DNA of 64,000 nt from Hoeflea sp. (GTDB taxonomy: Bacteria; Pseudomonadota; Alphaproteobacteria; Rhizobiales; Rhizobiaceae): assembly GCF_002733955.1 (NCBI RefSeq), contig NZ_NVXQ01000023.1, positions 62,001-126,000 on the forward strand. The letters run 5' to 3'. Shown in pieces: positions 38,953 to 46,312 of this stretch. Within the stretch, counting starts at the first letter, position 1. The number at the start of each line of letters is the position of its first letter. Under the pieces are notes generated by a model. It had not been told where the DNA came from. It saw only the letters and a program-made list of their open reading frames with translations, and did no database searches. Both the position numbers and the translations under genes were made by a program.

Positions 38953-39032
38953 AACGCCCCTGATCTTTGCTCTGGATTCTGGATTGCCGCGTTATAAGGT
39001 CCTAACCCCGTTTCGTCCAGAAGGTTCAGACC

Positions 39033-39503
39033 ATGCAAAAAGCCTCGGTGCCTACCTTGCCGCTGACCGGTGGCTGCCAGTGCGGCCGGATCCGCTATCG
39101 TGTGCATTCAAGGCCGCTGGTCTTCTACCTCTGCCACTGCAGCGAGTGCCAGCGTCACACCTCTTCGGCGTTTGGGGAGAGCCTGCGCTTCAGGCGCGAG
39201 GATCTCGATGTCGACCCGGGGCTGGTCAGCATGAGCCGCATGAGCGAATCCGGCAAGCTGCGTCAGGGCTGGTTCTGCCCTGATTGCGGTGTCCGCATCT
39301 GGCATGGCACCGAGGGCTCGGCGGAGATCAACATCAAGGCCGGCACGCTTGATGACACCTCCTGGCTGGTCCCCGCCGGACACATCTGGTGCAGCTCGAA
39401 ACAACCATTCATGCACATCGCTGACGACGAGCTGGCCTACGACGCCCAGCCAGCAGACAATTATGAAGCCCTGAGGCTGCGCTGGCAGACCATGACTGGC
39501 TGA
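39033..39503 (+). CDS. GFA/CENP-V family zinc protein
   Basis: The 156-residue protein has the Mss4-like fold of the glutathione-dependent formaldehyde-activating (Gfa) family. Zinc-binding cysteines occur as C15-x-C17, C34-x-C36-x2-C39 and C82-x2-C85 (GGCQCGRIRY, CHCSECQRHT, FCPDCGVRIW). Few members have proven Gfa activity, so a role with glutathione adducts is only a possibility. It is divergent from yebC with about 80 bp between starts. It stands alone, with no formaldehyde dehydrogenase nearby. Confidence 0.9.
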   Translation: MQKASVPTLPLTGGCQCGRIRYRVHSRPLVFYLCHCSECQRHTSSAFGESLRFRREDLDVDPGLVSMSRMSESGKLRQGWFCPDCGVRIWHGTEGSAEINIKAGTLDDTSWLVPAGHIWCSSKQPFMHIADDELAYDAQPADNYEALRLRWQTMTG

Positions 39504-39604
39504 GCGGGGCTAAAAACCAGCCCTCCCGGATCAATGGCCCTTTACGTTGCGTCAGGGTGCTCTACACTTACTGGCGAGAGAGACTGTTTCACGGAGCCGC
39601 CAGC

Positions 39605-40438
39605 ATGCACCGTTTGAGCACCTTCGTCCTTGGGTTTTCACTGCTTGCCTTCGCACCGCTCGCGAAAGCCCAGGAAACCATACGGCCATTCAGTCAATGC
39701 CTTGCGGTGGCTCAAACGCTTCCCGGCGCCACCTACGCCAATCTCACCCCCGCCGAGCTTGATTTTCAGGTCGACCGCGTTGCCGCGGGGTCGGGCGAGG
39801 TCGAGATCATGTTCGCCGGTCATTCGACCTATGTCATCACCACGCCGGCGGGCATTTCCATCGCCACCGATTTCAACGGCTGGGCAGGCCGGGTTGGCGT
39901 TCCCGACATCGTCACCATGAACAAGGCTCATTCCTCCCATTTCACGCTGTCTCCCGACGAGCGCATCGGCGAGGTACTGCGGGGCTGGAATTTTGATGGA
40001 ACGCCTGCCGACCACGACGTTGTGGTCGAGGATGTCTATGTCCGCAACGTCACCACCGACATCCGCAATTTCGGCGCCATGGAACCCGACGGCAACTCGA
40101 TCTTCATTTTCGAGGTGGCGGATCTCTGCATCGGCCATCTCGGCCATTTGCACCACCCGCTGGAAGATCGCCATTTCGCCCAGATCGGCAGGCTCGACAT
40201 CGTCATGGTCCCGGTTGATGGCGGCCTGACGCTCAGCCACGGGGCGATGACCGGGATTGCCCAGCGCCTGCAATCCTCTATCCTGCTGCCGATGCACCGT
40301 CGTGGTGCACCTCTGTCGAGCTTCATCGAGATGATGGGCGACAAGTTCGCGACCGACTTTGTCAATGATGACAGCTTCACCATCTCTGCCCGGACATTGC
40401 CGCGCCGCCCGACCATTCTGGTTCTGAAGGGAATTTGA
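39605..40438 (+). CDS. secreted metallo-beta-lactamase-fold hydrolase (UlaG-like)
   Basis: The 277-residue protein has a signal peptide (MHRLSTFVLGFSLLAFAPLAKAQ, cleavage near 22). The MBL fold follows, with GHSTYVITTPAGISIATDFNGW, MNKAHSSHF and IGHLGHLHH as candidate metal-binding segments. This resembles the UlaG/RomA-like hydrolases rather than class B lactamases, because the canonical HxHxDH is replaced. The ATG at 39605 has an ACGGAG ribosome-binding site; the longer frame is not signal-peptide-like. The next gene starts 2 bp after its stop, so the two form an exported pair. Confidence 0.85.
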   Translation: MHRLSTFVLGFSLLAFAPLAKAQETIRPFSQCLAVAQTLPGATYANLTPAELDFQVDRVAAGSGEVEIMFAGHSTYVITTPAGISIATDFNGWAGRVGVPDIVTMNKAHSSHFTLSPDERIGEVLRGWNFDGTPADHDVVVEDVYVRNVTTDIRNFGAMEPDGNSIFIFEVADLCIGHLGHLHHPLEDRHFAQIGRLDIVMVPVDGGLTLSHGAMTGIAQRLQSSILLPMHRRGAPLSSFIEMMGDKFATDFVNDDSFTISARTLPRRPTILVLKGI

Positions 40439-40440
40439 GC

Positions 40441-41019
40441 ATGCGCCGGAGATCCCTGCTGGCCAGCATGACCTCAATTGCCGCATGTTTCGCAATCCCC
40501 TCCCCGCTGCAGGCCAGCACCGATGCTCAGCGGGAGCGATTGTTCGAAGCCTTGAAGACAGCCAGGACCGAGCGCGAAGGGCGTCTCGCCGAAAACGCGA
40601 TCTGGAACTGGTGGCTCGATCAGGCCCCGACGATCGAGGTTCGCGAGGCCATCGACTATGGCATGAAACGGCGCGAGGCCTATGATTTCGAGGCAGCCGA
40701 AGCAGCCTTCGACAAGGCGGTCGAACAGGCACCAGATTACGCCGAAGGCTGGAACCAGCGCGCCTTCGTCCGCTTCCTGCGCGACAATATCGACGGATCG
40801 CTGTCAGATCTTGAAAAGGCGGTCGAGCTCGATCCGGATCATTTCGCCGCCTGGTCGGGCATGTATCACGTGCTCATCCGCATGGGCCGGCCCGAAGTGG
40901 CGGTCTCGGCCCTGAGCCGCGCCGTCACCATTCATCCCTGGCTCAAGGAGCGCGGCATGCTGCCTCCCGACCCCGATGCCAAGCGACCGCTGATCAAGGG
41001 CAAGCAGGAGGACTTGTAG
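40441..41019 (+). CDS. exported TPR-repeat protein
   Basis: The 192-residue protein has an N-terminal MRRRSLLASMTSIAACFAIP segment that resembles a Sec or weak Tat signal (cleavage near 25). About three TPR-like repeats follow (REAYDFEAAEAAFDKAVEQAPDYAEGW, DNIDGSLSDLEKAVELDPDHFAAW, GRPEVAVSALSRAVTIHP). TPRs mediate protein contacts in the periplasm. The ATG at 40441 is preferred over the overlapping TTG at 40435. The close link to the secreted MBL hydrolase suggests that the two act together, but the partner and process are unknown. Confidence 0.82.
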   Translation: MRRRSLLASMTSIAACFAIPSPLQASTDAQRERLFEALKTARTEREGRLAENAIWNWWLDQAPTIEVREAIDYGMKRREAYDFEAAEAAFDKAVEQAPDYAEGWNQRAFVRFLRDNIDGSLSDLEKAVELDPDHFAAWSGMYHVLIRMGRPEVAVSALSRAVTIHPWLKERGMLPPDPDAKRPLIKGKQEDL

Positions 41020-41026
41020 GAGGACC

Positions 41027-41851
41027 TCAGCTCCAGAAGTCGGGCATCGTCTCGGCGAGCCGCGGCCCGATGCGCAAGGGTGCGATTTTTTCTGCCAGTC
41101 CGGTGCGGTCTGAAATCTCGACGGCAACGCCACAGATGGTGGCAGGCCCCGAGGCCACTTCAAACCGGCCCTTCGGGATCTTGGAGACGAACCGGCTGAC
41201 CGGCTCCTCCTTGTCCATGCCGATCGAGGAATCGTAATCGCCGCACATGCCGGCATCCGACAGATAGGCCGTGCCGCCATTCAGGATCTGCGCATCCGCC
41301 GTCGGCACGTGGGTGTGGGTTCCCACAACGAAGCTCGCCCTTCCATCGACAAAATGCGCAAAACACAGCTTCTCGCTGGTGGCTTCGGCATGGAAGTCGA
41401 ACACCACCGCATCCGCCTGCTCGCCGAGCGGACAGGCTTCGAGGATCGATTCGCCGGCCGCAAACGGATCATCGAGATCGGGGTGCATGAACACCCGACC
41501 CATGACGTTGGCAACAAGCACCCGGGCGCCGTTGCGGGCAATATAGAGATTGGAGCCGCGCCCCGGCGTTCCGGACGGATAGTTTGCCGGCCTGAGGAAA
41601 CGGTCCTGTCGATCAGCATAGACCAGAGCCTCGCGCTGGTCCCAGACATGGTTACCGGTGGTCACCACATCGGCGCCGGCATTGAGCGTTTCGAGAAAGA
41701 TTTCCTCGGTGATGCCGAAACCACCGGCGGCGTTCTCACCATTGACGATGACGAAATCCAGCTTGAAATCGCGGATCAGGCCGGGAAGGCGGTTCCAGAC
41801 CGCGGTGCGGCCGGATCGTCCGACCAGATCTCCAAGAAATAACAGGCGCAT
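41027..41851 (-). CDS. ymdB: YmdB-family metallophosphoesterase
   Basis: The 274-residue protein belongs to the TIGR00282/YmdB family of cytoplasmic metallophosphodiesterases; Bacillus YmdB hydrolyses 2',3'- and 3',5'-cAMP. Motifs in order are MRLLFLGDLVGRSGR (metal Asp8), VNGENAAGGFGI, TTGNHVWDQ, FDFHAEATSEK and VGTHTHVPTAD. It lies 7 bp after the 5-formyl-THF cyclo-ligase gene on the same strand, a pairing common in Rhizobiales. Confidence 0.93.
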   Translation of the reverse strand: MRLLFLGDLVGRSGRTAVWNRLPGLIRDFKLDFVIVNGENAAGGFGITEEIFLETLNAGADVVTTGNHVWDQREALVYADRQDRFLRPANYPSGTPGRGSNLYIARNGARVLVANVMGRVFMHPDLDDPFAAGESILEACPLGEQADAVVFDFHAEATSEKLCFAHFVDGRASFVVGTHTHVPTADAQILNGGTAYLSDAGMCGDYDSSIGMDKEEPVSRFVSKIPKGRFEVASGPATICGVAVEISDRTGLAEKIAPLRIGPRLAETMPDFWS

Positions 41852-41858
41852 TGGCTCT

Positions 41859-42431
41859 CTATAAGGATTGCGAAAGCGAGCGCAAGCCTCGCTCTGTCAG
41901 GATCATGTCGAGAGGCACATCGTGCGCTTCCGCCGGCAGCCTGTCGACCTCCTGAATTGCAAAGGCGGTCCCGATCAATACCGGCGTCCGACCCTTCGCG
42001 CGAAGCTTGGCAATCGCCCGGTCGTAATGACCGGCTCCGTATCCCAGCCGGTTGCCTTCGGCGTCAAACGACGACAGCGGCATCATGAGCACGTCTGGAT
42101 CAAGCAGCTCGGCGTCTGCGCCCGGCCCCGATGTGCCGAACCCGGTGCTGACAATCTCGGCACCGCGGACAAAGTCACGGAAGACGATGGTCTCGCGGTC
42201 AAGCACGACCGGCAGGCAAAGTCGTGCGCCGCGCTCACGGAAGCGCGCAAGCATCGGCCGCAGGTCGGGTTCGGACCGGATCGGCAGATAGCCGGCGATC
42301 ACCGTGCCGGGATCAAATTGCAGCTGTTCGGCAGCCTCGGCCATGGCAAGGCTCATCTCGATACGGGCTCCCGGGTCCAGCGCATCCCGACGGGCCAGAA
42401 CCGCAGCACGAATGCTCGCCTTGCTATCCAT
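41859..42431 (-). CDS. 5-formyltetrahydrofolate cyclo-ligase
   Basis: The 190-residue enzyme converts 5-formyl-THF to 5,10-methenyl-THF with ATP, salvaging a folate storage form. The opening MDSKASIRAAVLARRDAL gives the basic ATP-binding start, and GNRLGYGAGHYDRAIAKLRAKG is the catalytic/nucleotide loop signature. In proteobacteria this gene (ygfA/fau) normally follows zapA and 6S RNA directly. Here about 2.6 kb containing a lysin gene and a tiny HTH gene separate them. Confidence 0.95.
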   Translation of the reverse strand: MDSKASIRAAVLARRDALDPGARIEMSLAMAEAAEQLQFDPGTVIAGYLPIRSEPDLRPMLARFRERGARLCLPVVLDRETIVFRDFVRGAEIVSTGFGTSGPGADAELLDPDVLMMPLSSFDAEGNRLGYGAGHYDRAIAKLRAKGRTPVLIGTAFAIQEVDRLPAEAHDVPLDMILTERGLRSLSQSL

Positions 42432-42629
42432 TTTGCTCTCCGGCCCGATCTTCTCTGTCTGCCGGGTTAAGCGGTCATCTGAAAAACATCAAGCCAACAA
42501 TCTACTCAAGCCAGGGACGCGGCCGTCGTCCCGTTTCGGCACAGCTGCCTGTCAGACACTGTTTACGACAACTTTGACAATCGGTTGCGGCAGACCGCTG
42601 CTTTCGCCTATCACCGCCCAATTCTCGAC

Positions 42630-42644
42630 GCCTTGTCACAAGGC
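42630..42644. promoter_or_regulatory. small palindrome upstream of the mini LuxR-HTH gene
   Basis: GCCTTGT-C-ACAAGGC is a perfect 7-bp inverted repeat, 39 bp before the ATG at 42683. Tandem TATAGT sequences (42659-42664, 42668-42673) lie between it and the gene and could be -10 elements. It may be an operator. Confidence 0.4.
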
Positions 42645-42682
42645 ATCTGCATGATTTTTATAGTAAATATAGTACGAGCGTT

Positions 42683-42892
42683 ATGACGATGAAGACGGAG
42701 CGATTGACTCATCCGGAGAGAGCTTGCCTGCAATCAGTGGCAAGAGGTCAGCCCCTCAGCAATCTGGAAAACAGCGGTGAAAAACAACAGAAAACCGGCA
42801 AGGACCATCTTGCCTCGGCCCGCAAAAAGCTGCTGGCAAGCACAACGATAGAAGCCGTCGCCCGCGCCATGAAAATGGGCCTGATCGAATAG
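42683..42892 (+). CDS. stand-alone LuxR-type helix-turn-helix mini-protein
   Basis: The 69-residue product aligns by eye with the C-terminal GerE/LuxR DNA-binding domain: LTHPERACLQSVARGQPL for the first helices and HLASARKKLLASTTIEAVARAMKMGLIE for the recognition and last helices. No receiver or ligand-binding domain is present. The middle (SNLENSGEKQQKTGK) departs from the usual EIA..L.IS..TV pattern, so it could be a decayed fragment or a divergent small regulator. The start may also be the ATG at 42689. No Shine-Dalgarno sequence is obvious. It is convergent with the modular lysin gene. Confidence 0.6.
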   Translation: MTMKTERLTHPERACLQSVARGQPLSNLENSGEKQQKTGKDHLASARKKLLASTTIEAVARAMKMGLIE

Positions 42893-43000
42893 TCAGCGAG
42901 GTGAGCGGCCGGACAGACGATGGTGACCACGAGCTCGCCTGAATTCATCCTGGCTCTGCATTCGCCTGTACCAGCTGAAAGCCCGGATCTGTCAGGGCTT

Positions 43001-44683
43001 CTACCTCGCGCCAATCATCCCCATGAGCCGAATAGCCTTGTCGAGTTTCCCGAACATCCCCCACCCCGTAATCAGGGAAAACAGGGTCAGCAGAGTTTCC
43101 GAATTCTGTCCGACGAAATCGACAATATCGCCGGAGACCCCAAGTTTCGGCAGGAACGCGGTGAGCAGCAGCCCGGCAATACCGGTCACTGATTTCTTCC
43201 CATTCAGAACCCTTCCGAGTGTCTCGCCAAGGGCGGCATTGATCGGCGTCAAGGGAGGTTTGCCATCCGGCCCCTTGGAGATCGTGGTGGCCGCATCATA
43301 GACCGGTGTTTCAACGCCGATTTTTTCCCGCGCAACACCAGTCAGAAGGCTAAGCAAAGTGCCCACCGGTGAACGCGGTGCCTTTGCTTCAGCATCGGAC
43401 CGCACGGTTTCGGTAAGCAACCTGATCAACGCCTCCCGGGACCCGGGGTCTTGCGAGGCAACAAGTTTCTCGATGTGCAGTTCGAGGTCGGATTGTTTAT
43501 CTGTCACAGACATCTTGATCGCCGGAGGAGCGCCCGCTCCCTGTTGCAGTGTGTTGACGAACTCTCTCAATGCGGCCATGCGGTTCATCCAGCCCTTGCC
43601 AAACACCGGGAAGGTGTCGAGCTGACGCAGGTAGTCCTCCTGCCGATCCATGAAAGCTTCCGCCAGAATGGAGGGGTCCGCTCCCCTTATCGCGCTCATG
43701 GTCATGCGGCCCAGGACCCCGTCGACCACCAGCGGCTTGCCGTCAACCAGAAGGCCGAGGCTGTTGAAGGCCTCTTGCACAAATTCGACTGCGCGCTTGC
43801 GCCCCGACAACACCGAACAATTGTAGATCACCATCGCCATGCGCTCCGGCATCTCACCGCAGCGGCTGGCGCTGTAATAATTTGCACGAAAGATATTGTC
43901 GGCTTCGGTTCTGCTGAGGTTTCGGACATCTTCCACGGTAACCTCGGTCCCGCGCCACTCGGCCAATGTGCCGATCGTGATTCCCATATTGGTCGCGCCA
44001 CCCGGGTCATCCGGATGATCGACAAAACCTCCCTCCCAGCGTTCGATGAACGCGTGAAGCTTCTGAAACCGTGGATCCGTCGACGCCTTGTCTTCCGGCC
44101 CTGACCCATCGCTGCCGTCCAGGCCTTCCATCTCGGCAATGACATCGGGCGCAAGTGGCGGCCGCTCGGCGACATTGTGCGGTTTGACCGGGGCAGAAGC
44201 ACTACCCGACCAATTGTCGATCAGGTTGCCCAGATACTCGGCCCAGGCCTCATCACCACCTTCCGGGTAGTGGCCTTTGCGCAGCTCCCTGGCCGAAACA
44301 CCTTTCAACTGGATGTGGGGCTTTTCAATCAGGGCTCCGGCCTTGTTGTAGAGCGGCGTCATGCCGTTCTCCAACGCCAGCTCATGCATTCTGGTCCAGT
44401 AGGCCGCTTCAGCCCCGCGATCATCCCATGACCATTCCCCATTGATCTTGAGAACAAAATCGACCGCCAGGCCGTACTGGTGGATCGACCCCCAGGGTCC
44501 TACCCATGTCACCTTTGGTCGCTTCGCCTGCAGCTTTGCCTGGCGTTCCGGGGTTCTGAACGCTTCGAAGATCTCGAACGGTATCTTTTCCTTATGCAGT
44601 TGATCCCTGATCGCAGTGACCTTGTCGCGTATTGCCGGATGTAAAACCGAAACATCATCGCTGCGTGCCGTTGTATTCGCCAT
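43001..44683 (-). CDS. modular peptidoglycan hydrolase: M15 peptidase + GH108 muramidase + PG-binding + hydrophobic tail
   Basis: The 560-residue protein fuses several cell-wall modules. Residues ~10-145 are an M15-type L-Ala-D-Glu/D-Ala peptidase with zinc ligands H69, D76 (IHQYGLAVDF) and H123 (KPHIQL). Residues ~205-290 form a GH108 N-acetylmuramidase with catalytic E217 in ERWEGGFVDHPDDPGGATNMGIT. Residues ~290-380 match the PG_binding_3 module. The tail has hydrophobic helices (about 505-550). There is no signal peptide. The domains are typical of phage endolysins, and no other phage gene is nearby. The ATG at 44683 has an AAAGGGG ribosome-binding site. Confidence 0.88.
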   Translation of the reverse strand: MANTTARSDDVSVLHPAIRDKVTAIRDQLHKEKIPFEIFEAFRTPERQAKLQAKRPKVTWVGPWGSIHQYGLAVDFVLKINGEWSWDDRGAEAAYWTRMHELALENGMTPLYNKAGALIEKPHIQLKGVSARELRKGHYPEGGDEAWAEYLGNLIDNWSGSASAPVKPHNVAERPPLAPDVIAEMEGLDGSDGSGPEDKASTDPRFQKLHAFIERWEGGFVDHPDDPGGATNMGITIGTLAEWRGTEVTVEDVRNLSRTEADNIFRANYYSASRCGEMPERMAMVIYNCSVLSGRKRAVEFVQEAFNSLGLLVDGKPLVVDGVLGRMTMSAIRGADPSILAEAFMDRQEDYLRQLDTFPVFGKGWMNRMAALREFVNTLQQGAGAPPAIKMSVTDKQSDLELHIEKLVASQDPGSREALIRLLTETVRSDAEAKAPRSPVGTLLSLLTGVAREKIGVETPVYDAATTISKGPDGKPPLTPINAALGETLGRVLNGKKSVTGIAGLLLTAFLPKLGVSGDIVDFVGQNSETLLTLFSLITGWGMFGKLDKAIRLMGMIGAR

Positions 44684-45017
44684 TTTCAAGCCCCTTTAAA
44701 GAAGGTATGAATGCTTCAACCTTGAAACAAATAATGACCCCTGTTTTGCAGAGGTGCTTTTGGCCAGCCAACTGAATAGTAGAGATACTATATATCATAA
44801 AATGGGATGTGGGGACACTTGCAGCGAGCGACCGACTGCAGCGCATGGATCCCATCCGCCTCGACAAACTAGCGGGGACGACGGCTACAGCGAGCTGGTG
44901 TGCTAAACGGCATGCCCCGACCTGACGGCACAGGCGCGTCTCGCTCAAACACAGACTGCCGGCCGCTGCGACAGGCAGCGGGGCGGGTGACCCGATTTGA
45001 GGATCAATTTGAGGAAA
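44684..45017. other. intergenic region between 6S RNA and the lysin gene
   Basis: The lysin-proximal part is AT-rich and holds TAGTAGAGATACTA (a TAGTA/TACTA palindrome near 44778-44791) and TATATC/TATAGT-like -10 sequences. A CCGCTGC/GCAGCGG hairpin lies at 44963-44981, downstream of the 6S RNA 3' end, but without a clear T-tract. No gene is supported. Confidence 0.5.
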
Positions 45018-45019
45018 GA

Positions 45020-45177
45020 GTGCGATCCACGGCAACCGATGGATGTATTGATCCTGGGAACCTACAACGTAGGTGGGCGCCATATGTCCGGACCCACGGG
45101 TCCGGTCAGGGACAGCTCCCTTTGGATCAATTAAGGCCCCAGGGTTCGAGATCCTGTCGAGAGGCGCAGATCGCATC
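45020..45177 (-). ncRNA. ssrS: 6S RNA
   Basis: The minus-strand RNA folds into a long interrupted rod typical of 6S RNA, which mimics an open promoter and binds sigma-70 RNA polymerase. Outer pairing is GCGATC (5', 45169-45174) with GATCGC (3', 45022-45027). The inner closing stem is CCTGGG with CCCAGG. The distal arm contains GGACC-CGTG-GGTCC. GGCGCCCACCTAC-GTT-GTAGGTTC is the conserved 3' side of rhizobial 6S RNA as I remember it. It lies directly downstream of zapA, the conserved zapA-ssrS order. Ends are estimated to within about 10 nt. Confidence 0.8.
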
Positions 45178-45367
45178 CCTCATATAGGTCATCCCGGCTC
45201 CAACTCCAATGAGCAAATTGGAAATCATCGCCTTGATCCGCTCAATGGATCGGGACCGTCAAAAGACCGGTCTTCGCGCCCCCGATCAGCGCCCTGCGGC
45301 AGGCAAAGCAGATCTGAACAAAGCACTCTTGCGGTCTCGCACCGAAAGGAGACCCTGGCCCGGCCGA

Positions 45368-45730
45368 TCAGCTCCGTCCGGAGAGCTTGCCGGCGATCTG
45401 CTCGATCTTGTCGGTCACCTCCGACAGGGCCTCGGCCAGGTCATGATCGGTCTTGTCGACCTTGCTCAGCGCAGTGTCGCGGGTCTTTTTCAGGGTCTCG
45501 ACTTCGGCTTCCAGACCGCGCATGCGGCGCTGCAGCTCGTGCAGCTCGTCCATCACCATGATGCCGGCCATGACCGTGATCCTGAGGTCGCCAATCTCGC
45601 CGAACTGGCCCTTGAGATGACCGACGTAACGGTCGAACCGCCCGGCAAGCTCGCTCAGATGCTCTTCCTGGCCCTCTTCGCAGGCCATCCGATAGGTCTT
45701 TGAGTCAATGGTAACCGTTACCTGGGCCAT
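45368..45730 (-). CDS. zapA: cell division protein ZapA
   Basis: The 120-residue protein promotes FtsZ protofilament bundling at the division ring. The N-terminal beta domain (VTVTIDSKTYRMACEEGQEEHLSELAGRFD) is followed by a coiled coil (about 65-118) that mediates tetramerisation. It lies downstream of a DUF4164 coiled-coil gene and upstream of the 6S RNA, all on the minus strand. This matches the conserved zapA-ssrS arrangement. Confidence 0.95.
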   Translation of the reverse strand: MAQVTVTIDSKTYRMACEEGQEEHLSELAGRFDRYVGHLKGQFGEIGDLRITVMAGIMVMDELHELQRRMRGLEAEVETLKKTRDTALSKVDKTDHDLAEALSEVTDKIEQIAGKLSGRS

Positions 45731-45794
45731 TCAACACGTCCTGTTTTGCACGACCCCGGATGATCGAAGGCAAATGCGATTGATACTGACAGTC

Positions 45795-46067
45795 TCAGCG
45801 GTCGAGAACCGCCCTTATGGTTTCCATGGCCGTCACCAGCCTGCGGGAGACCTCCCGGTTGGCTTCTTCCAGGCGGTTGGCCCGGTCCTGCGACTGGTCG
45901 AGCTCGAGCGCCATGCGTGAGCGATCTTCAATCATTCGGCTGAGTTCAGCCGTCGCTTCGGTCGAACTGCGGCTCGTCTCGACCTGACGATCGACTTCGT
46001 TGTCGAGCTGGGTCAAAGCTTTTTTCAGCGCCTCAAGTGCGGATTGTGCTGTTTTTTCAACCGGCAT
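45795..46067 (-). CDS. DUF4164 small coiled-coil protein
   Basis: The 90-residue product is almost entirely heptad-patterned helix (ALEALKKALTQLDNEVDRQVE and MIEDRSRMALELDQSQDRANRLEEANREVSRRL) and matches DUF4164, a family restricted to Rhizobiales and encoded next to zapA. The ATG at 46067 has an AGGGAAG ribosome-binding site. A function in the divisome alongside ZapA is suggested by the neighbourhood only. It is divergent from tkt. Confidence 0.85.
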   Translation of the reverse strand: MPVEKTAQSALEALKKALTQLDNEVDRQVETSRSSTEATAELSRMIEDRSRMALELDQSQDRANRLEEANREVSRRLVTAMETIRAVLDR

Positions 46068-46217
46068 CGTCAGCTTCCCTGGATCTGAACTACAAGCCGA
46101 ATCGCTTGAATTCCGGATACTTGTGAGCGCGACTTTACGCATTAGCCGAACCGGGCGTCAACAAAACCGGATTTGCATCCCCAGACGTTTGCAGCCAAGC
46201 CATTTCCAAGGCATTTG

Positions 46218-46245
46218 TTGACTCCCGCCTAGCAACTGCTATGTG
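46218..46245 (+). promoter_or_regulatory. promoter candidate for tkt
   Basis: TTGACT (46218-46223) and TATGTG (46240-46245) are separated by 16 bp, 68 bp before the tkt ATG. Confidence 0.4.
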
Positions 46246-46312
46246 TGCGCGGCCTTCGATCCGGACTATATCCAGACCGGACCTGACATGAACGCGACCA
46301 GGCGGAACCATC

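Noticed and set aside
45143-45152. tRNA-like GGTTCGAG sequence
   Set aside because: It lies inside the 6S RNA and no acceptor or anticodon stems surround it.
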